From: DATFPQ01 sp035264765
GTDB taxonomy: Bacteria; Actinomycetota; Actinomycetes; Actinomycetales; Angustibacteraceae
Length of the DNA: 40,202 nt
Assembly (NCBI GenBank): GCA_035264765.1
Contig: DATFPQ010000103.1
Span: 1 to 40,202 of the forward strand
Reading direction: 5' to 3'
In this document: piece by piece, positions 7,383-15,366 of the stretch
Position numbering within the stretch: the stretch's first letter is position 1
Layout: every line of letters begins with the position of its first letter
Program-made: the position numbers and the translations under genes
Notes under the pieces: generated by a model
Told to the model about the DNA's origin: nothing
Database searches by the model: none
The model's input: only the letters and a program-made list of their open reading frames with translations

Positions 7383-8849
7383 ATGACGCAGCTCAGTGCC
7401 GAGACCATCGGGTCGTTGCCCGAGTCGGTGCCCGTGCCCGGATACGACCGCGGTCGGATCAGCACCGGGATCGTGCACTTCGGGGTCGGGGGGTTCCACC
7501 GGGCTCACCAGGCGATGTACGTCGACCGGCTGATGGAGCGGGGGCAGGCCCTGGACTGGGGCATCTGCGGAGTGGGCGTGCTGCCGTCGGACCGGCGGAT
7601 GAAGGACGTGATGGATGCCCAGGACGGGCTCTACACCCTGGTCGTCAAGCACCCGGACGGGACATTCGAGCCGCGGGTGATCGGTTCCATCGTCGACTAC
7701 CTGTTCGCCCCCGACGACCCGGAGGCCGTGGTCGAGCGGATGGCCGACGAACGCACCCGCATCGTCTCGCTCACGGTCACCGAGGGTGGGTACAACATTC
7801 ACGCCGTCACCGGCGAGTTCGACCAGGCGTCCGCGGCCGTCGCTGCAGACCTGCAGCCCGGATCTGTTCCCCGGACCACGTTCGGCCTCATCACCGAGGC
7901 GCTACGGCGCCGGCGGGACCGCGGCATCGCACCGTTCGCGGTCTTGTCATGTGACAATATCCAGGGCAACGGTGAGGTGGCCCGGCGCAGCATCGCCACC
8001 TTCGCCCGGTTGCGGGATCCCAAGCTCGGAGCCTGGGTCGAGCAGGAGGTGCGCTTCCCGAGCTGCATGGTGGACCGGATCACGCCCGTGACGACCGATG
8101 AGGACCGGGCCGAGCTGAGCCGGCGGTTCGGAGTCGACGACCAGTGGCCCGTGGTGTGCGAGCCATTCACGCAGTGGGTGCTGGAGGACGACTTCGCTGA
8201 TCGGCCTCCGCTGGAGGACGTCGGCGTGCAGCTGGTGGAGGACGTCGAACCGTACGAGCTGATGAAGCTGCGGCTGCTGAACGCGAGCCACCAGGGACTG
8301 TGCTACTTCGGCTACCTGTCCGGCTACCGGCTCGTGCACGACGTCTGCCAGGACGCCCTGTTCGCCCGCTTCCTGCTCGGCTACATGGACGAGGAGGCGA
8401 CGCCGACGCTGGAGCCGGTGCCCGGCATCGACCTGGACCAGTACAAGCACAACCTGATCGAGCGGTTCTCCAACCCGCAGGTGCGCGACACCGTGGCCCG
8501 CCTGTGCGCCGAGAGCTCGGACCGGATCCCCAAGTGGCTGCTTCCGGTGATCCGCCACAACCTCGCCTCAGGCCGGGAGATCCGGCGGTCCGCGGCCATC
8601 GTGGCCAGCTGGGCACGCTACGCCGAGGGCGTGGACGAGGAGGGCCGGCCGATCGAGGTGGTGGACCGGTTGAAGGACGAGCTGGTACCGCTGGCCCGCA
8701 GCCAGCGCGCGGACCCGTTGGCGTTCGTGTCCCGCCGCGACCTGTTCGGCGACCTGGTGGACGACGAGCGGTTCGTCACCGCCTACCGCGCGGCGCTGGA
8801 CTCGTTGCACCGCAAGGGGGCCCGGCAGACGCTCGAAGAGCTGGTCTGA
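7383..8849 (+). CDS. Mannitol 2-dehydrogenase family protein (long-chain polyol dehydrogenase)
   Basis: The 488-residue protein belongs to the zinc-independent polyol-specific long-chain dehydrogenases, which oxidise D-mannitol to D-fructose (or arabinitol/fructuronate relatives) with NAD(P)+. The N-terminal nucleotide-binding part has IVHFGVGGFHRAHQAMYVDRL and the C-terminal domain carries the catalytic KLRLLNASH. The Lys, Asn and His fall at residues 295, 300 and 303, the same numbers I recall for the Pseudomonas fluorescens mannitol 2-dehydrogenase. Length matches that family (about 490). It starts at ATG 7383 with GGGG-rich sequence upstream and is the last gene of the transporter/dehydrogenase operon; a terminator hairpin follows. 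With the zinc enzyme it would convert imported alditols to ketoses. Confidence 0.92.
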   Translation: MTQLSAETIGSLPESVPVPGYDRGRISTGIVHFGVGGFHRAHQAMYVDRLMERGQALDWGICGVGVLPSDRRMKDVMDAQDGLYTLVVKHPDGTFEPRVIGSIVDYLFAPDDPEAVVERMADERTRIVSLTVTEGGYNIHAVTGEFDQASAAVAADLQPGSVPRTTFGLITEALRRRRDRGIAPFAVLSCDNIQGNGEVARRSIATFARLRDPKLGAWVEQEVRFPSCMVDRITPVTTDEDRAELSRRFGVDDQWPVVCEPFTQWVLEDDFADRPPLEDVGVQLVEDVEPYELMKLRLLNASHQGLCYFGYLSGYRLVHDVCQDALFARFLLGYMDEEATPTLEPVPGIDLDQYKHNLIERFSNPQVRDTVARLCAESSDRIPKWLLPVIRHNLASGREIRRSAAIVASWARYAEGVDEEGRPIEVVDRLKDELVPLARSQRADPLAFVSRRDLFGDLVDDERFVTAYRAALDSLHRKGARQTLEELV

Positions 8850-8863
8850 CGGACGCGGCAGTT

Positions 8864-8903
8864 GTCGCTGATACACCTAACCGGTCGCTGATGCACATAC
8901 CGG
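8864..8903. repeat. Two tandem 20-bp imperfect repeats
   Basis: gtcgctgatacacctaaccg (8864-8883) is followed directly by gtcgctgatgcacataccgg (8884-8903), matching at 16 of 20 positions. They lie between the end of the polyol operon and its terminator hairpin. Purpose unknown; the last bases of unit two form part of the hairpin. Confidence 0.6.
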
Positions 8904-8928
8904 GACCGGCCCTTTCGGGTCGGTCCCG
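8901..8928. terminator. Terminator hairpin between convergent genes
   Basis: cgggaccggccc (8901-8912) pairs with gggtcggtcccg (8917-8928) across a four-base loop tttc, with one G-T wobble. It lies about 50 nt after the mannitol dehydrogenase stop and about 40 nt after the stop of the leftward SBBP gene, so it may serve both directions. On the + strand the sequence after the stem is moderately T-rich (tagttctgtgtg). Confidence 0.65.
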
Positions 8929-8966
8929 GGTAGTTCTGTGTGCCGACGATTGTCAGCCCCGGTGCT

Positions 8967-10631
8967 TCACCTCAGGCCCATGACGAACGCGTCGTAGTCC
9001 TTGTCCACCAAGGCGGACTGGACCGGTCGCCGGATGGGGAAGTTCGGCGACAGCGTCCGGCCGGCGACGCGGACTCGACCGCTGGGGTTCACCGAGATCC
9101 CCTCGACCCGGTCGGCTTCCTTGCCGCCGACGAAGGTGCTCCAGTTCAGCTGTCCGGTCGAGGTGATGGCGGAAGCGAACCCGTCGATGTAGCCGCCGAA
9201 GTTGGGCTGGACCGCGTCGCGCACCCGGAAGTTACGGGAGTCGGTGCGTCCGCCGACGTAGGCGGTGCCGTTGCTGCCAACCGCCACAGCAAGCCCCTGG
9301 TCCTCGGCCTTGCCACCGAAGTAGGTGCTGTAGACGAAGTCGCGGCCGGATGGGGTGAACTTGGTGACGAAGCCGTCGTCGCACTGCTCCTGCGGCTGCA
9401 GCTCGGTGCACGAGGCGTTGTCGAGGCGTCCCTGCAGTGCTTGCCGCGTCGGGAAGTCACGGGACTGCGTGCTTCCGGTCACGACCGCGGTGCCGTCGGT
9501 GCCTACCGCGATGCCGCTGCCGGTCTCCGGCTTCACACCACCGAGATAGGTGCTGTAGGACAGGCGGTTTCCTGCCGGGGTCAACTTGGTGACGAAGGCG
9601 TCCGCGCAGGGCACGTTCGGAGGTGGTCCGCAGGCGCGCCCGTGGATGGCCGGCGAGCGAGCTGCCGAGGTCGGGAAGTCCGCGGAGCGGGTCGTGCCCG
9701 TGACGTACGCGCTTCCGTCGGAGCCGACCGCGATGCCTCCGGCGGTGTCTCTCTCCTTGCCGCCGAGGTAGGTGCCGTAGAACAGCCCCCGTCCGTTCTG
9801 CCCGACCTTGGCGACGAAGACGTCGTAGGGGCACGGCAGGTCGCCTGAGCAGGGGATGCCTCGGGGCTTGGCCTGGAACGGGTTCGCCGTCGGGAAGTCG
9901 ATCGAGTCGGTGTTGCCGCTGACGTAGGCCCTGTTGTTGCTGTCGACCGCGATGCCGACACCCTCGTCATTGAACCTGCCGCCGAGGAAGGTGCTGTAGA
10001 CGATCTGTCCGTTGGGGCTGAACTTGGTCACGAAGGCGTCGTGGCAGGGCTCTCCCTGGCAGTCCTCGGCCCGGATCGCCGGCTGCATCACTCCGCCGGT
10101 TGTCGGGAAGTTCTCCGAGCCGGTCATCCCGGTCACGTAGGCGTTGCCGGACTTGTCCAGCGCGATGCTGTTGATGATGTCGATGTCGACGCCGCCCAGG
10201 AAGGTGGTCCACAGGACCCTCTGCCCGTCCGGTGCGAACTTGGCCACGAAGCCGTCCACCAACCCGCCGAAGGGGCGCCGAGCCGGCGGACCGACCACGA
10301 ACCGCGACGAGAGCGTGAACCCGGCCACGTAGGTGTTCCCGGCCGCGTCGACCTCGGTGTCCGTGGCCTCGTCCCACAGCCGTCCGCCGTAGTAGGTGCT
10401 GAAGTCCACACTCCGCCCGTTGTTGCGGGCCGCCGCGGCGGCCCCTGCCGGCGCGGCCGCCGGCTGGCGCTCGACCGCGCGGGTCGCGTTGGCGGGTGCG
10501 GCGTCCTTGCCCGGCAGCCCTCGAGAGGACAGCCCGACAACGCCCCCGATCAGCAGCAACCCGGCGGTCGTCACCACGGCGACCGTGAACGGGCGGCGGT
10601 CCGGCCGGGCTCGAGCCGACTGTACGGACAT
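8967..10631 (-). CDS. Secreted or membrane-anchored SBBP-repeat beta-propeller protein
   Basis: The 554-residue protein starts at ATG 10631, five bases after AGGAGG. A basic N-terminus precedes one hydrophobic segment (about residues 17-35) that is either a signal peptide or an anchor. The remainder contains seven SBBP-type repeats of about 60-75 residues, each with a YSTYLGG-like strand, then a GIAVGSDGSAYVTG-like strand and a SxDFPT-like turn. Seven units fit a single seven-bladed propeller. Four consecutive repeats carry an extra loop with a cysteine pair just before DAFVTKF-type strands (for example CQGEPC, CSGDLPC), suggesting disulfide-stapled loops outside the cell. It lies 37 nt after the stop of the sulfite-oxidase-like gene on the same strand, so the two are probably co-transcribed. 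Function unknown; a binding or scaffold role is inference. Confidence 0.85.
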   Translation of the reverse strand: MSVQSARARPDRRPFTVAVVTTAGLLLIGGVVGLSSRGLPGKDAAPANATRAVERQPAAAPAGAAAAARNNGRSVDFSTYYGGRLWDEATDTEVDAAGNTYVAGFTLSSRFVVGPPARRPFGGLVDGFVAKFAPDGQRVLWTTFLGGVDIDIINSIALDKSGNAYVTGMTGSENFPTTGGVMQPAIRAEDCQGEPCHDAFVTKFSPNGQIVYSTFLGGRFNDEGVGIAVDSNNRAYVSGNTDSIDFPTANPFQAKPRGIPCSGDLPCPYDVFVAKVGQNGRGLFYGTYLGGKERDTAGGIAVGSDGSAYVTGTTRSADFPTSAARSPAIHGRACGPPPNVPCADAFVTKLTPAGNRLSYSTYLGGVKPETGSGIAVGTDGTAVVTGSTQSRDFPTRQALQGRLDNASCTELQPQEQCDDGFVTKFTPSGRDFVYSTYFGGKAEDQGLAVAVGSNGTAYVGGRTDSRNFRVRDAVQPNFGGYIDGFASAITSTGQLNWSTFVGGKEADRVEGISVNPSGRVRVAGRTLSPNFPIRRPVQSALVDKDYDAFVMGLR

Positions 10632-10668
10632 GCGCACCTCCTGGTAGTGACTGCGCGCGCCTAAAGCT

Positions 10669-11925
10669 TCAGAAGACGCGCACGCCGACGCGCTCGACGG
10701 CGTGCTGTTCCATGCCTTGGATGTTCCACAAGGGGCGCAACGGTTGCACGTGGCCCTCGGAGTCGGTCGCGCGCGAGCCGATGACGTGCTCGCCGTTCGT
10801 GGCGTTCCACTCGAAGCTGAATGGTCTCCACGCGAACCGGTCCACGGGAGGGCCTAGCACCGCGTCCCGGAACGTCCGCAGGTTGTCGGTGCTCACCTGC
10901 ACGCGGGTGATGGTCCCCGTGCCGGTCCAGGCCATCCCCCTGATCGTCACCTTGCCAGCCCGAACGAACCGGTGCCGGCTGAGCAGCTCAGGCTCACCGG
11001 GAGGCTTGATGGACGAGCGCACCAGCTTCTTCTGGATCGGCCGCCCCTGATCGCTGGCGGAGAACGTCATCCGGTAGACCTGGGTCTGCTGCACACCCTG
11101 GAACGGGTGGTCGATCACCGTGATCGCCTTCAGCCACTTCACGCTTGCCATCCCGTACCACGTCGGGACGATCAGCCGCAGCGGGAAGCCGTGCGCCGGC
11201 AGCAGCGGCTGCCCGTTCGCCTCCCAGGCCAGGATCACCCCATCCAGCATCGCCTCGTCGACGGGCAGCGCCCGCTCGAAGTGGTGCCGAATGCCCAGAT
11301 CCCACCCCGCGTCATGGCCGGTGAACACGACCTCCGTGGCGTCGCCCAGCAGGCCGGCCTCACGCAGGATCGGGGCCAGCGGCGTGCCAGTGTACCGGAA
11401 GACACCGATGTCCTCGTTGAACCAGGGAACGTAGATCGACCGAGGGTGAGCGTACGACCGGCCGGTACCCGCGCACTCCATCACGACGGCCTGGTGCACC
11501 ACCTGCCGCCGCTTCAGGTTGGCCAGGCTCAGCGTCAACGGTTTGCGCACACGGCCCTGCACCGTGACCTGGAAACCGTCCGACCGCAGCGTCGGGATGT
11601 CGAAGTGAATCAGTTGGTAGTGCGAGGCCAACGGCGTGATCGGCTGGTCCAGCAGCTCAAGGTGCATGCCGTGGTTGCGGAACGCCAGCCGCGTCTCCTC
11701 ATAGCTGATCAGGCCGTGCGCGTTGGGCGGCCGGTCAGCGGAGGGAGGCGGAGGGATGTGTCCTGCGACGGCGTCCTCTGCGAGGGCCCCCGCAGCAGCG
11801 GCGGCGCCGGCGGCGGCAACCCCCATCTCCAGGAAGCGTCGTCGTCCCACTCGGGCGGACTGCAGCCGTTCTGCAGCGCCCCCTTTGGAGCCAGGGCGCG
11901 GGGTGCGCGGTGCGTCGGGGTTCAT
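10669..11925 (-). CDS. Tat-exported sulfite oxidase family molybdopterin enzyme
   Basis: The 418-residue product starts at ATG 11925, nine bases after GGAGG. The N-terminus has a twin-arginine signal (GRRRFLEMG followed by an Ala-rich core), so it is exported folded with its cofactor. The molybdenum-cofactor domain occupies about residues 70-260 and includes VVMECAGTGRSYAHP, in which Cys at about residue 151 is the expected Mo ligand. The C-terminal part (about 290-418), with GMAWTGTGTITRVQVSTDN, is the Mo-co dimerisation domain, so this is the sulfite-oxidase proper layout and not the short MsrP/YedY type. Sulfite or a related oxyanion or thioether is the likely substrate. No cytochrome or haem domain is fused, so the electron acceptor is unknown. 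It leads an apparent two-gene operon with the SBBP protein. Confidence 0.88.
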   Translation of the reverse strand: MNPDAPRTPRPGSKGGAAERLQSARVGRRRFLEMGVAAAGAAAAAGALAEDAVAGHIPPPPSADRPPNAHGLISYEETRLAFRNHGMHLELLDQPITPLASHYQLIHFDIPTLRSDGFQVTVQGRVRKPLTLSLANLKRRQVVHQAVVMECAGTGRSYAHPRSIYVPWFNEDIGVFRYTGTPLAPILREAGLLGDATEVVFTGHDAGWDLGIRHHFERALPVDEAMLDGVILAWEANGQPLLPAHGFPLRLIVPTWYGMASVKWLKAITVIDHPFQGVQQTQVYRMTFSASDQGRPIQKKLVRSSIKPPGEPELLSRHRFVRAGKVTIRGMAWTGTGTITRVQVSTDNLRTFRDAVLGPPVDRFAWRPFSFEWNATNGEHVIGSRATDSEGHVQPLRPLWNIQGMEQHAVERVGVRVF

Positions 11926-12233
11926 AAGCGACCACCTCCGAAGTCCGCGGCAGACGCTACACCCGGGTTCGTACCGATTACCATAGTTGTGGGAGAGAAA
12001 GTCCGATTCGTTTGAACTGCATAAGGAGAGAAAGCAATACTTGCCTTCGCTCACGAAGAGTCACGCTGCGCGCGGCCGGCAACGTCGCCGACCGGAAAGG
12101 TTTGAGCAGCCTTGAACGGGGGTACTCTGCCATTGGTGGCTCGGCCTTTTCGGGTGGAGCCTCGCAGCGACGCGACCACGAGCCCGGCTCGCACGCGTGA
12201 GCTTGGCACGCGTCCCTGGGACGTCGAGGCCGT
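11926..12233 (-). promoter_or_regulatory. Upstream region of the sulfite-oxidase gene with spaced direct repeats
   Basis: This 308-bp gap is noticeably AT-richer than its surroundings around 11970-12060. It contains the 10-bp direct repeat ggagagaaag at 11992-12001 and again at 12025-12034, start-to-start 33 bp, close to three helical turns. On the minus strand, AACTATGGTAAT (11979-11990 region) is a plausible -10. A small hairpin cttcg/cgaag occurs near 12047-12060. The repeats could be a response-regulator site controlling the molybdoenzyme operon. No gene is supported here. Confidence 0.35.
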
Positions 12234-13073
12234 TCAGCCCTCGGCCGCCATCGGGCCACCCTGGTCGAGCAGTGCTCGGACCGCCCGCGGCCGGTCGGTG
12301 ATGATCGCGTCCACGCCCGCACGGCGGCAGAGCTCGACGTCCTCGGCCGTGTTGACCGTCCACACGTAGACCTGCCGCCCTCGCCGGTGCACGCGCTGGA
12401 CGTAGCGCGGGCTGTGGCGCAGCGCCCCGATGCTCGGCCCCACCGTGTCGGCGCCGGCGGGCAGGCGCCCGCCCGCGAGCTGCGACGTCAGCCGGTTCGC
12501 CAGATAGACGGTCGGCAGCTCGGGAGCCAGGAGCTGGACCCGCTTCAGCGCCAGCGCCGAGAAGCTCATCAGGCGGACGGTCGGACGCCCCGGAGCGGGA
12601 GCCCGGTGCAGCCCGTGGCGGCGCAGCAGGTCGACGACCCGACGCTCGACCGACGGCCCGTGCCGGGTGGGGTGCTTGGTCTCGATGGCGAGCTCGACGT
12701 CCGAACCGTGCTCGAGAACGACGCCGAGCAGCCGCTCCAGCGTGAGCACGCCGGCTCCATCACAGTCGACGTCCACGGTCGGCGGCACCGGCCGCGGCGC
12801 GATCCGGCGGCGGGCGGTCCGGACCGAGAAGTCGAGCTCCGCGAGGTCGGCGAGCTGCAGGGTCGACACCACGCCCTTGCCGTTCGACGTCCGGTTCACC
12901 CTGCGGTCGTGGATGCAGACGGGCACGCCGTCCCTGGTCAGCCGGACGTCGCACTCCAGCCCGTCGGCGCCGCCGTCCAGGGCTGCCCGGTATGCCGCGA
13001 TGGTGTGCTCAGGAGCGGTTTCGGATGCCCCACGGTGTGCCAGGACACGCGGAAGTGGTTGACGAGTGTTCAT
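12234..13073 (-). CDS. Glycerophosphodiester phosphodiesterase
   Basis: The 279-residue enzyme belongs to the GDPD TIM-barrel family that hydrolyses glycerophosphodiesters to glycerol 3-phosphate and an alcohol. It opens with VLAHRGASETAPEHTIAAYRAALDGG (HRG and a PENT-like box with His for Asn), then GLECDVRLTRDGVPVCIHD, giving the Glu/Asp metal ligands and second His. ELAIETKHP and the C-terminal VYVWTVNTAEDVELCRRAGVDAIITDRP complete the family pattern. The start is set at ATG 13073 (AAGGGACAGG upstream); the frame is open further upstream without better signals. There is no signal peptide, so it acts in the cytoplasm. It is divergent from gpgS, 122 bp apart. Confidence 0.9.
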   Translation of the reverse strand: MNTRQPLPRVLAHRGASETAPEHTIAAYRAALDGGADGLECDVRLTRDGVPVCIHDRRVNRTSNGKGVVSTLQLADLAELDFSVRTARRRIAPRPVPPTVDVDCDGAGVLTLERLLGVVLEHGSDVELAIETKHPTRHGPSVERRVVDLLRRHGLHRAPAPGRPTVRLMSFSALALKRVQLLAPELPTVYLANRLTSQLAGGRLPAGADTVGPSIGALRHSPRYVQRVHRRGRQVYVWTVNTAEDVELCRRAGVDAIITDRPRAVRALLDQGGPMAAEG

Positions 13074-13195
13074 CCTGTCCCTTGCAATCGGCGTGACCAA
13101 GAGCAGGTTACGCAGTGCGACGTCGTTCTCGGGGCCATTGGGGCCACGCGGGGGCGTCGACGGCGAACCGGCCCGACAGACCCTAGGAGGTCGAC

Positions 13196-14167
13196 GTGGA
13201 TGCACGCGTGGAGCAGTGGCTGACGGCGCGCAGCAGCATCGGGGGCATCTGGGACCGGCACGACCTGGCTCGGTCCAAGGGGGCGTCCCGCGTGGACGTC
13301 GTGCTCCCGGCGCGCAACGAGGCGGAGACCGTCGGGGCCATCGTGCGGACGATCCGGCGTGAGCTGGTCGAGGAGGTGCCCCTGGTCGACGAGGTCGTCG
13401 TCATCGACTCCTGGTCCGTCGACGGAACGGCCGCGGTCGCCGGGGCCGCGGGAGCTCGGGTCGTGTCCCAGCGCGACGTGCTTGCGTCCTACGGTGACGT
13501 GCCCGGTAAGGGTGAGGCGCTCTGGAAGGCGCTGTACGCCACCCACGGCGACGTGGTGGTCTTCGTGGACGCCGACCTACGCGAGTTCGACGCGCAGTTC
13601 GTGGTGGGGCTGCTCGGACCGCTGCTCACCGACCCGAAGGTCGGGTTCGTCAAGGCGGTCTACGACCGCCCGCTCGGGCTGACCGACCGGGTGCTGCCCG
13701 CCGGTGGCGGCCGGGTGACCGAGCTGGTCGCCCGTCCGCTGCTGAACGTGCACTGGCCGCTGCTCGCCGGCTTCGTCCAGCCGCTGGCGGGGGAGTACGC
13801 CGCGCGGCGTCAGCTGCTCGAGAGGGTGCCCTTCGCCTCCGGCTACGGCGTCGAGATCGGCCTGCTGATCGACCTGCTGGAGCTGGCCGGGCTGGACGCG
13901 ATGGCCCAGGTCGACCTCGGCCGGCGCGTTCACCGCAACCAGGACGACGCCGCCCTCGGCCGGATGGCCGCACAGGTGATGCTCACGGTGCTGCAACGGC
14001 TGCAGACCCACGACAAGGCGGTGTTCACCGGGCTGCCGAGCCCGCTGCTCACCCAGTTCCAGCGCGTCGACGACCGCTACGACGCGCTGGTCAGTGATGT
14101 GTCCGTGACCGACCGGCCGCCGATGGGCGAGCTGGCCGAGTACCAGGCCAGGCCGGTGCGGCTGTGA
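13196..14167 (+). CDS. gpgS: Glucosyl-3-phosphoglycerate synthase
   Basis: The 323-residue retaining GT81 enzyme transfers glucose from NDP-glucose to 3-phosphoglycerate, the first step to glucosylglycerate (a compatible solute and, in mycobacteria, the primer of methylglucose lipopolysaccharides). Family features are the N-terminal GGIWDRHDLA, VVLPARNEAETVG, IDSWSVDGT, PGKGEALWKAL, the metal-binding DxD in VFVDADLREF, and LAGEYAARRQLLERVPFASGYGVEIGLLID. The GTG start at 13196 has AGGAGG five bases upstream. It overlaps the next glycosyltransferase by four bases (GTGA). No glucosyl-3-phosphoglycerate phosphatase (GpgP) is in the window. Confidence 0.92.
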   Translation: MDARVEQWLTARSSIGGIWDRHDLARSKGASRVDVVLPARNEAETVGAIVRTIRRELVEEVPLVDEVVVIDSWSVDGTAAVAGAAGARVVSQRDVLASYGDVPGKGEALWKALYATHGDVVVFVDADLREFDAQFVVGLLGPLLTDPKVGFVKAVYDRPLGLTDRVLPAGGGRVTELVARPLLNVHWPLLAGFVQPLAGEYAARRQLLERVPFASGYGVEIGLLIDLLELAGLDAMAQVDLGRRVHRNQDDAALGRMAAQVMLTVLQRLQTHDKAVFTGLPSPLLTQFQRVDDRYDALVSDVSVTDRPPMGELAEYQARPVRL

Positions 14168-15357
14168 ACGCATCGGGCGCCGGCACTCCTCTCACCGTCC
14201 TGGTGAACGCCGGACCGTGGCTGCCCGTCCCGCCGGGCGGCTACGGCGGGATCGAGAACGTCGTCGCCACGCTCGTCCCGGAGCTGCGCCGCCTCGGCGT
14301 CCGGGTGGTGCTGGCGACCGTTGGGGCGAGCACGCTGGAGGCCGACGGGTACGTCCGCACGCTCCCGACCGGCCGGCTGGAACGGATCACCGCGCCGTAC
14401 AACCAGAGCTCGGGCATCGCGCACGCCCACATGGCGCACGTCGTCGCGGCGCTGCGCGCCGACCGGTCGATCGACCTGGTGCACGACCATCTGGAGGTGG
14501 TGGGGCCGGCGGTGCTGGCGGCCATGGGCAACGCCGCACCGCCGGTCCTGCAGACCCTGCACTGGGACATGCGCAAGCACGCGGAGTTCTACGAGAGCTT
14601 CGACGGCGGCGGCCGGGTCTTCTTCGCCGGGGTCTCCACCTCCCAGGTCGAGCGGGCACCGGCCCAGCTGCGCCGGCAGGTGCTGGGGGCTGTGCCGCTC
14701 GCGGTGCCGCCGCCTCCTGCGCTGCTGCCCGCGGCGGAGCGCGGCGGCTACGCGCTCGTGTTGGCGCGGATCACGCGCGACAAGGGGCAGGACGTCGCCG
14801 TCCGGGTGTGCCGCCGGGCAGGCTCGCCGCTCGTCCTGGCGGGACCGGTCGCGGGCGTCGAAGACCCCGACGAGCTCAGGCGCCGCCTGGCCGACCCGCT
14901 GGACCCGCTGCACGCCGATCCGGACGTCGCCTTCTGGCGGGAGGAGGTCGAGCCGCACGTCGACGGCGACCTGGTCCGCTGGGTCGGGGGTGTGTCCGGA
15001 ACCGTCAAGGAGCGCTGGCTGCAGGGCGCGGCGGCGCTCCTGACGCCGATCCGCTGGGCCGAGCCGGGGGCCACCGTGGTCGTCGAGGCCCTCGCGCGGG
15101 GGATCCCGGTGGTCGGGACGCCCCTGGGCGTGCTGCCCTCACTGGTCCGCGACGGCGTCACGGGGGTGCTGGCGGACGACGAGGAGGGCCTGGCGGCCGG
15201 CCTGAGCCGGGCACAGCGCCTGGACGCCGCGGCTTGCCGGGAGTCCGTGGCGGCGTGGACCCCGGAGGCGATGGCCCAAAGCTACCTGCAGCTGTACCGG
15301 CGGGTCCTCGCCCTGGCACGCACGCCCGGTGCGGCTGCCGTCCCGGCGCAGCGGTGA
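14164..15357 (+). CDS. GT4-type glycosyltransferase
   Basis: This 397-residue GT-B protein is translationally coupled to gpgS through a GTGA overlap. The N-terminal domain opens with the acceptor-side loop PPGGYGGIENVVATLVPEL. The C-terminal domain has LVLARITRDKGQDVAV and the donor-binding PIRWAEPGATVVVEALARGIPVVGTPLGVLPSLVRDGVTG, in which the usual EPFG box reads EPGA while the second Glu (VVEAL) is kept. Coupling with GpgS suggests that it uses glucosylglycerate-type acceptors, for example by adding a second sugar as in mannosylglucosylglycerate synthesis; this is inference and donor and acceptor are unknown. Its stop lies only 9 bp from the stop of the convergent dehydrogenase. Confidence 0.85.
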   Translation: MNASGAGTPLTVLVNAGPWLPVPPGGYGGIENVVATLVPELRRLGVRVVLATVGASTLEADGYVRTLPTGRLERITAPYNQSSGIAHAHMAHVVAALRADRSIDLVHDHLEVVGPAVLAAMGNAAPPVLQTLHWDMRKHAEFYESFDGGGRVFFAGVSTSQVERAPAQLRRQVLGAVPLAVPPPPALLPAAERGGYALVLARITRDKGQDVAVRVCRRAGSPLVLAGPVAGVEDPDELRRRLADPLDPLHADPDVAFWREEVEPHVDGDLVRWVGGVSGTVKERWLQGAAALLTPIRWAEPGATVVVEALARGIPVVGTPLGVLPSLVRDGVTGVLADDEEGLAAGLSRAQRLDAAACRESVAAWTPEAMAQSYLQLYRRVLALARTPGAAAVPAQR

Positions 15358-15366
15358 GGCGGAGGA

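Noticed and set aside
3020..8849. Interpreting the ABC operon as a maltose or disaccharide importer
   Set aside because: The binding protein and permeases are MalEFG-like in fold, but the two downstream genes are alditol dehydrogenases and the regulator is SorC-type, which fits polyols better.
9000..10400. Regular repeats in DNA at first glance like a CRISPR or satellite
   Set aside because: They are diverged coding repeats of the SBBP propeller, recognisable only at the protein level.
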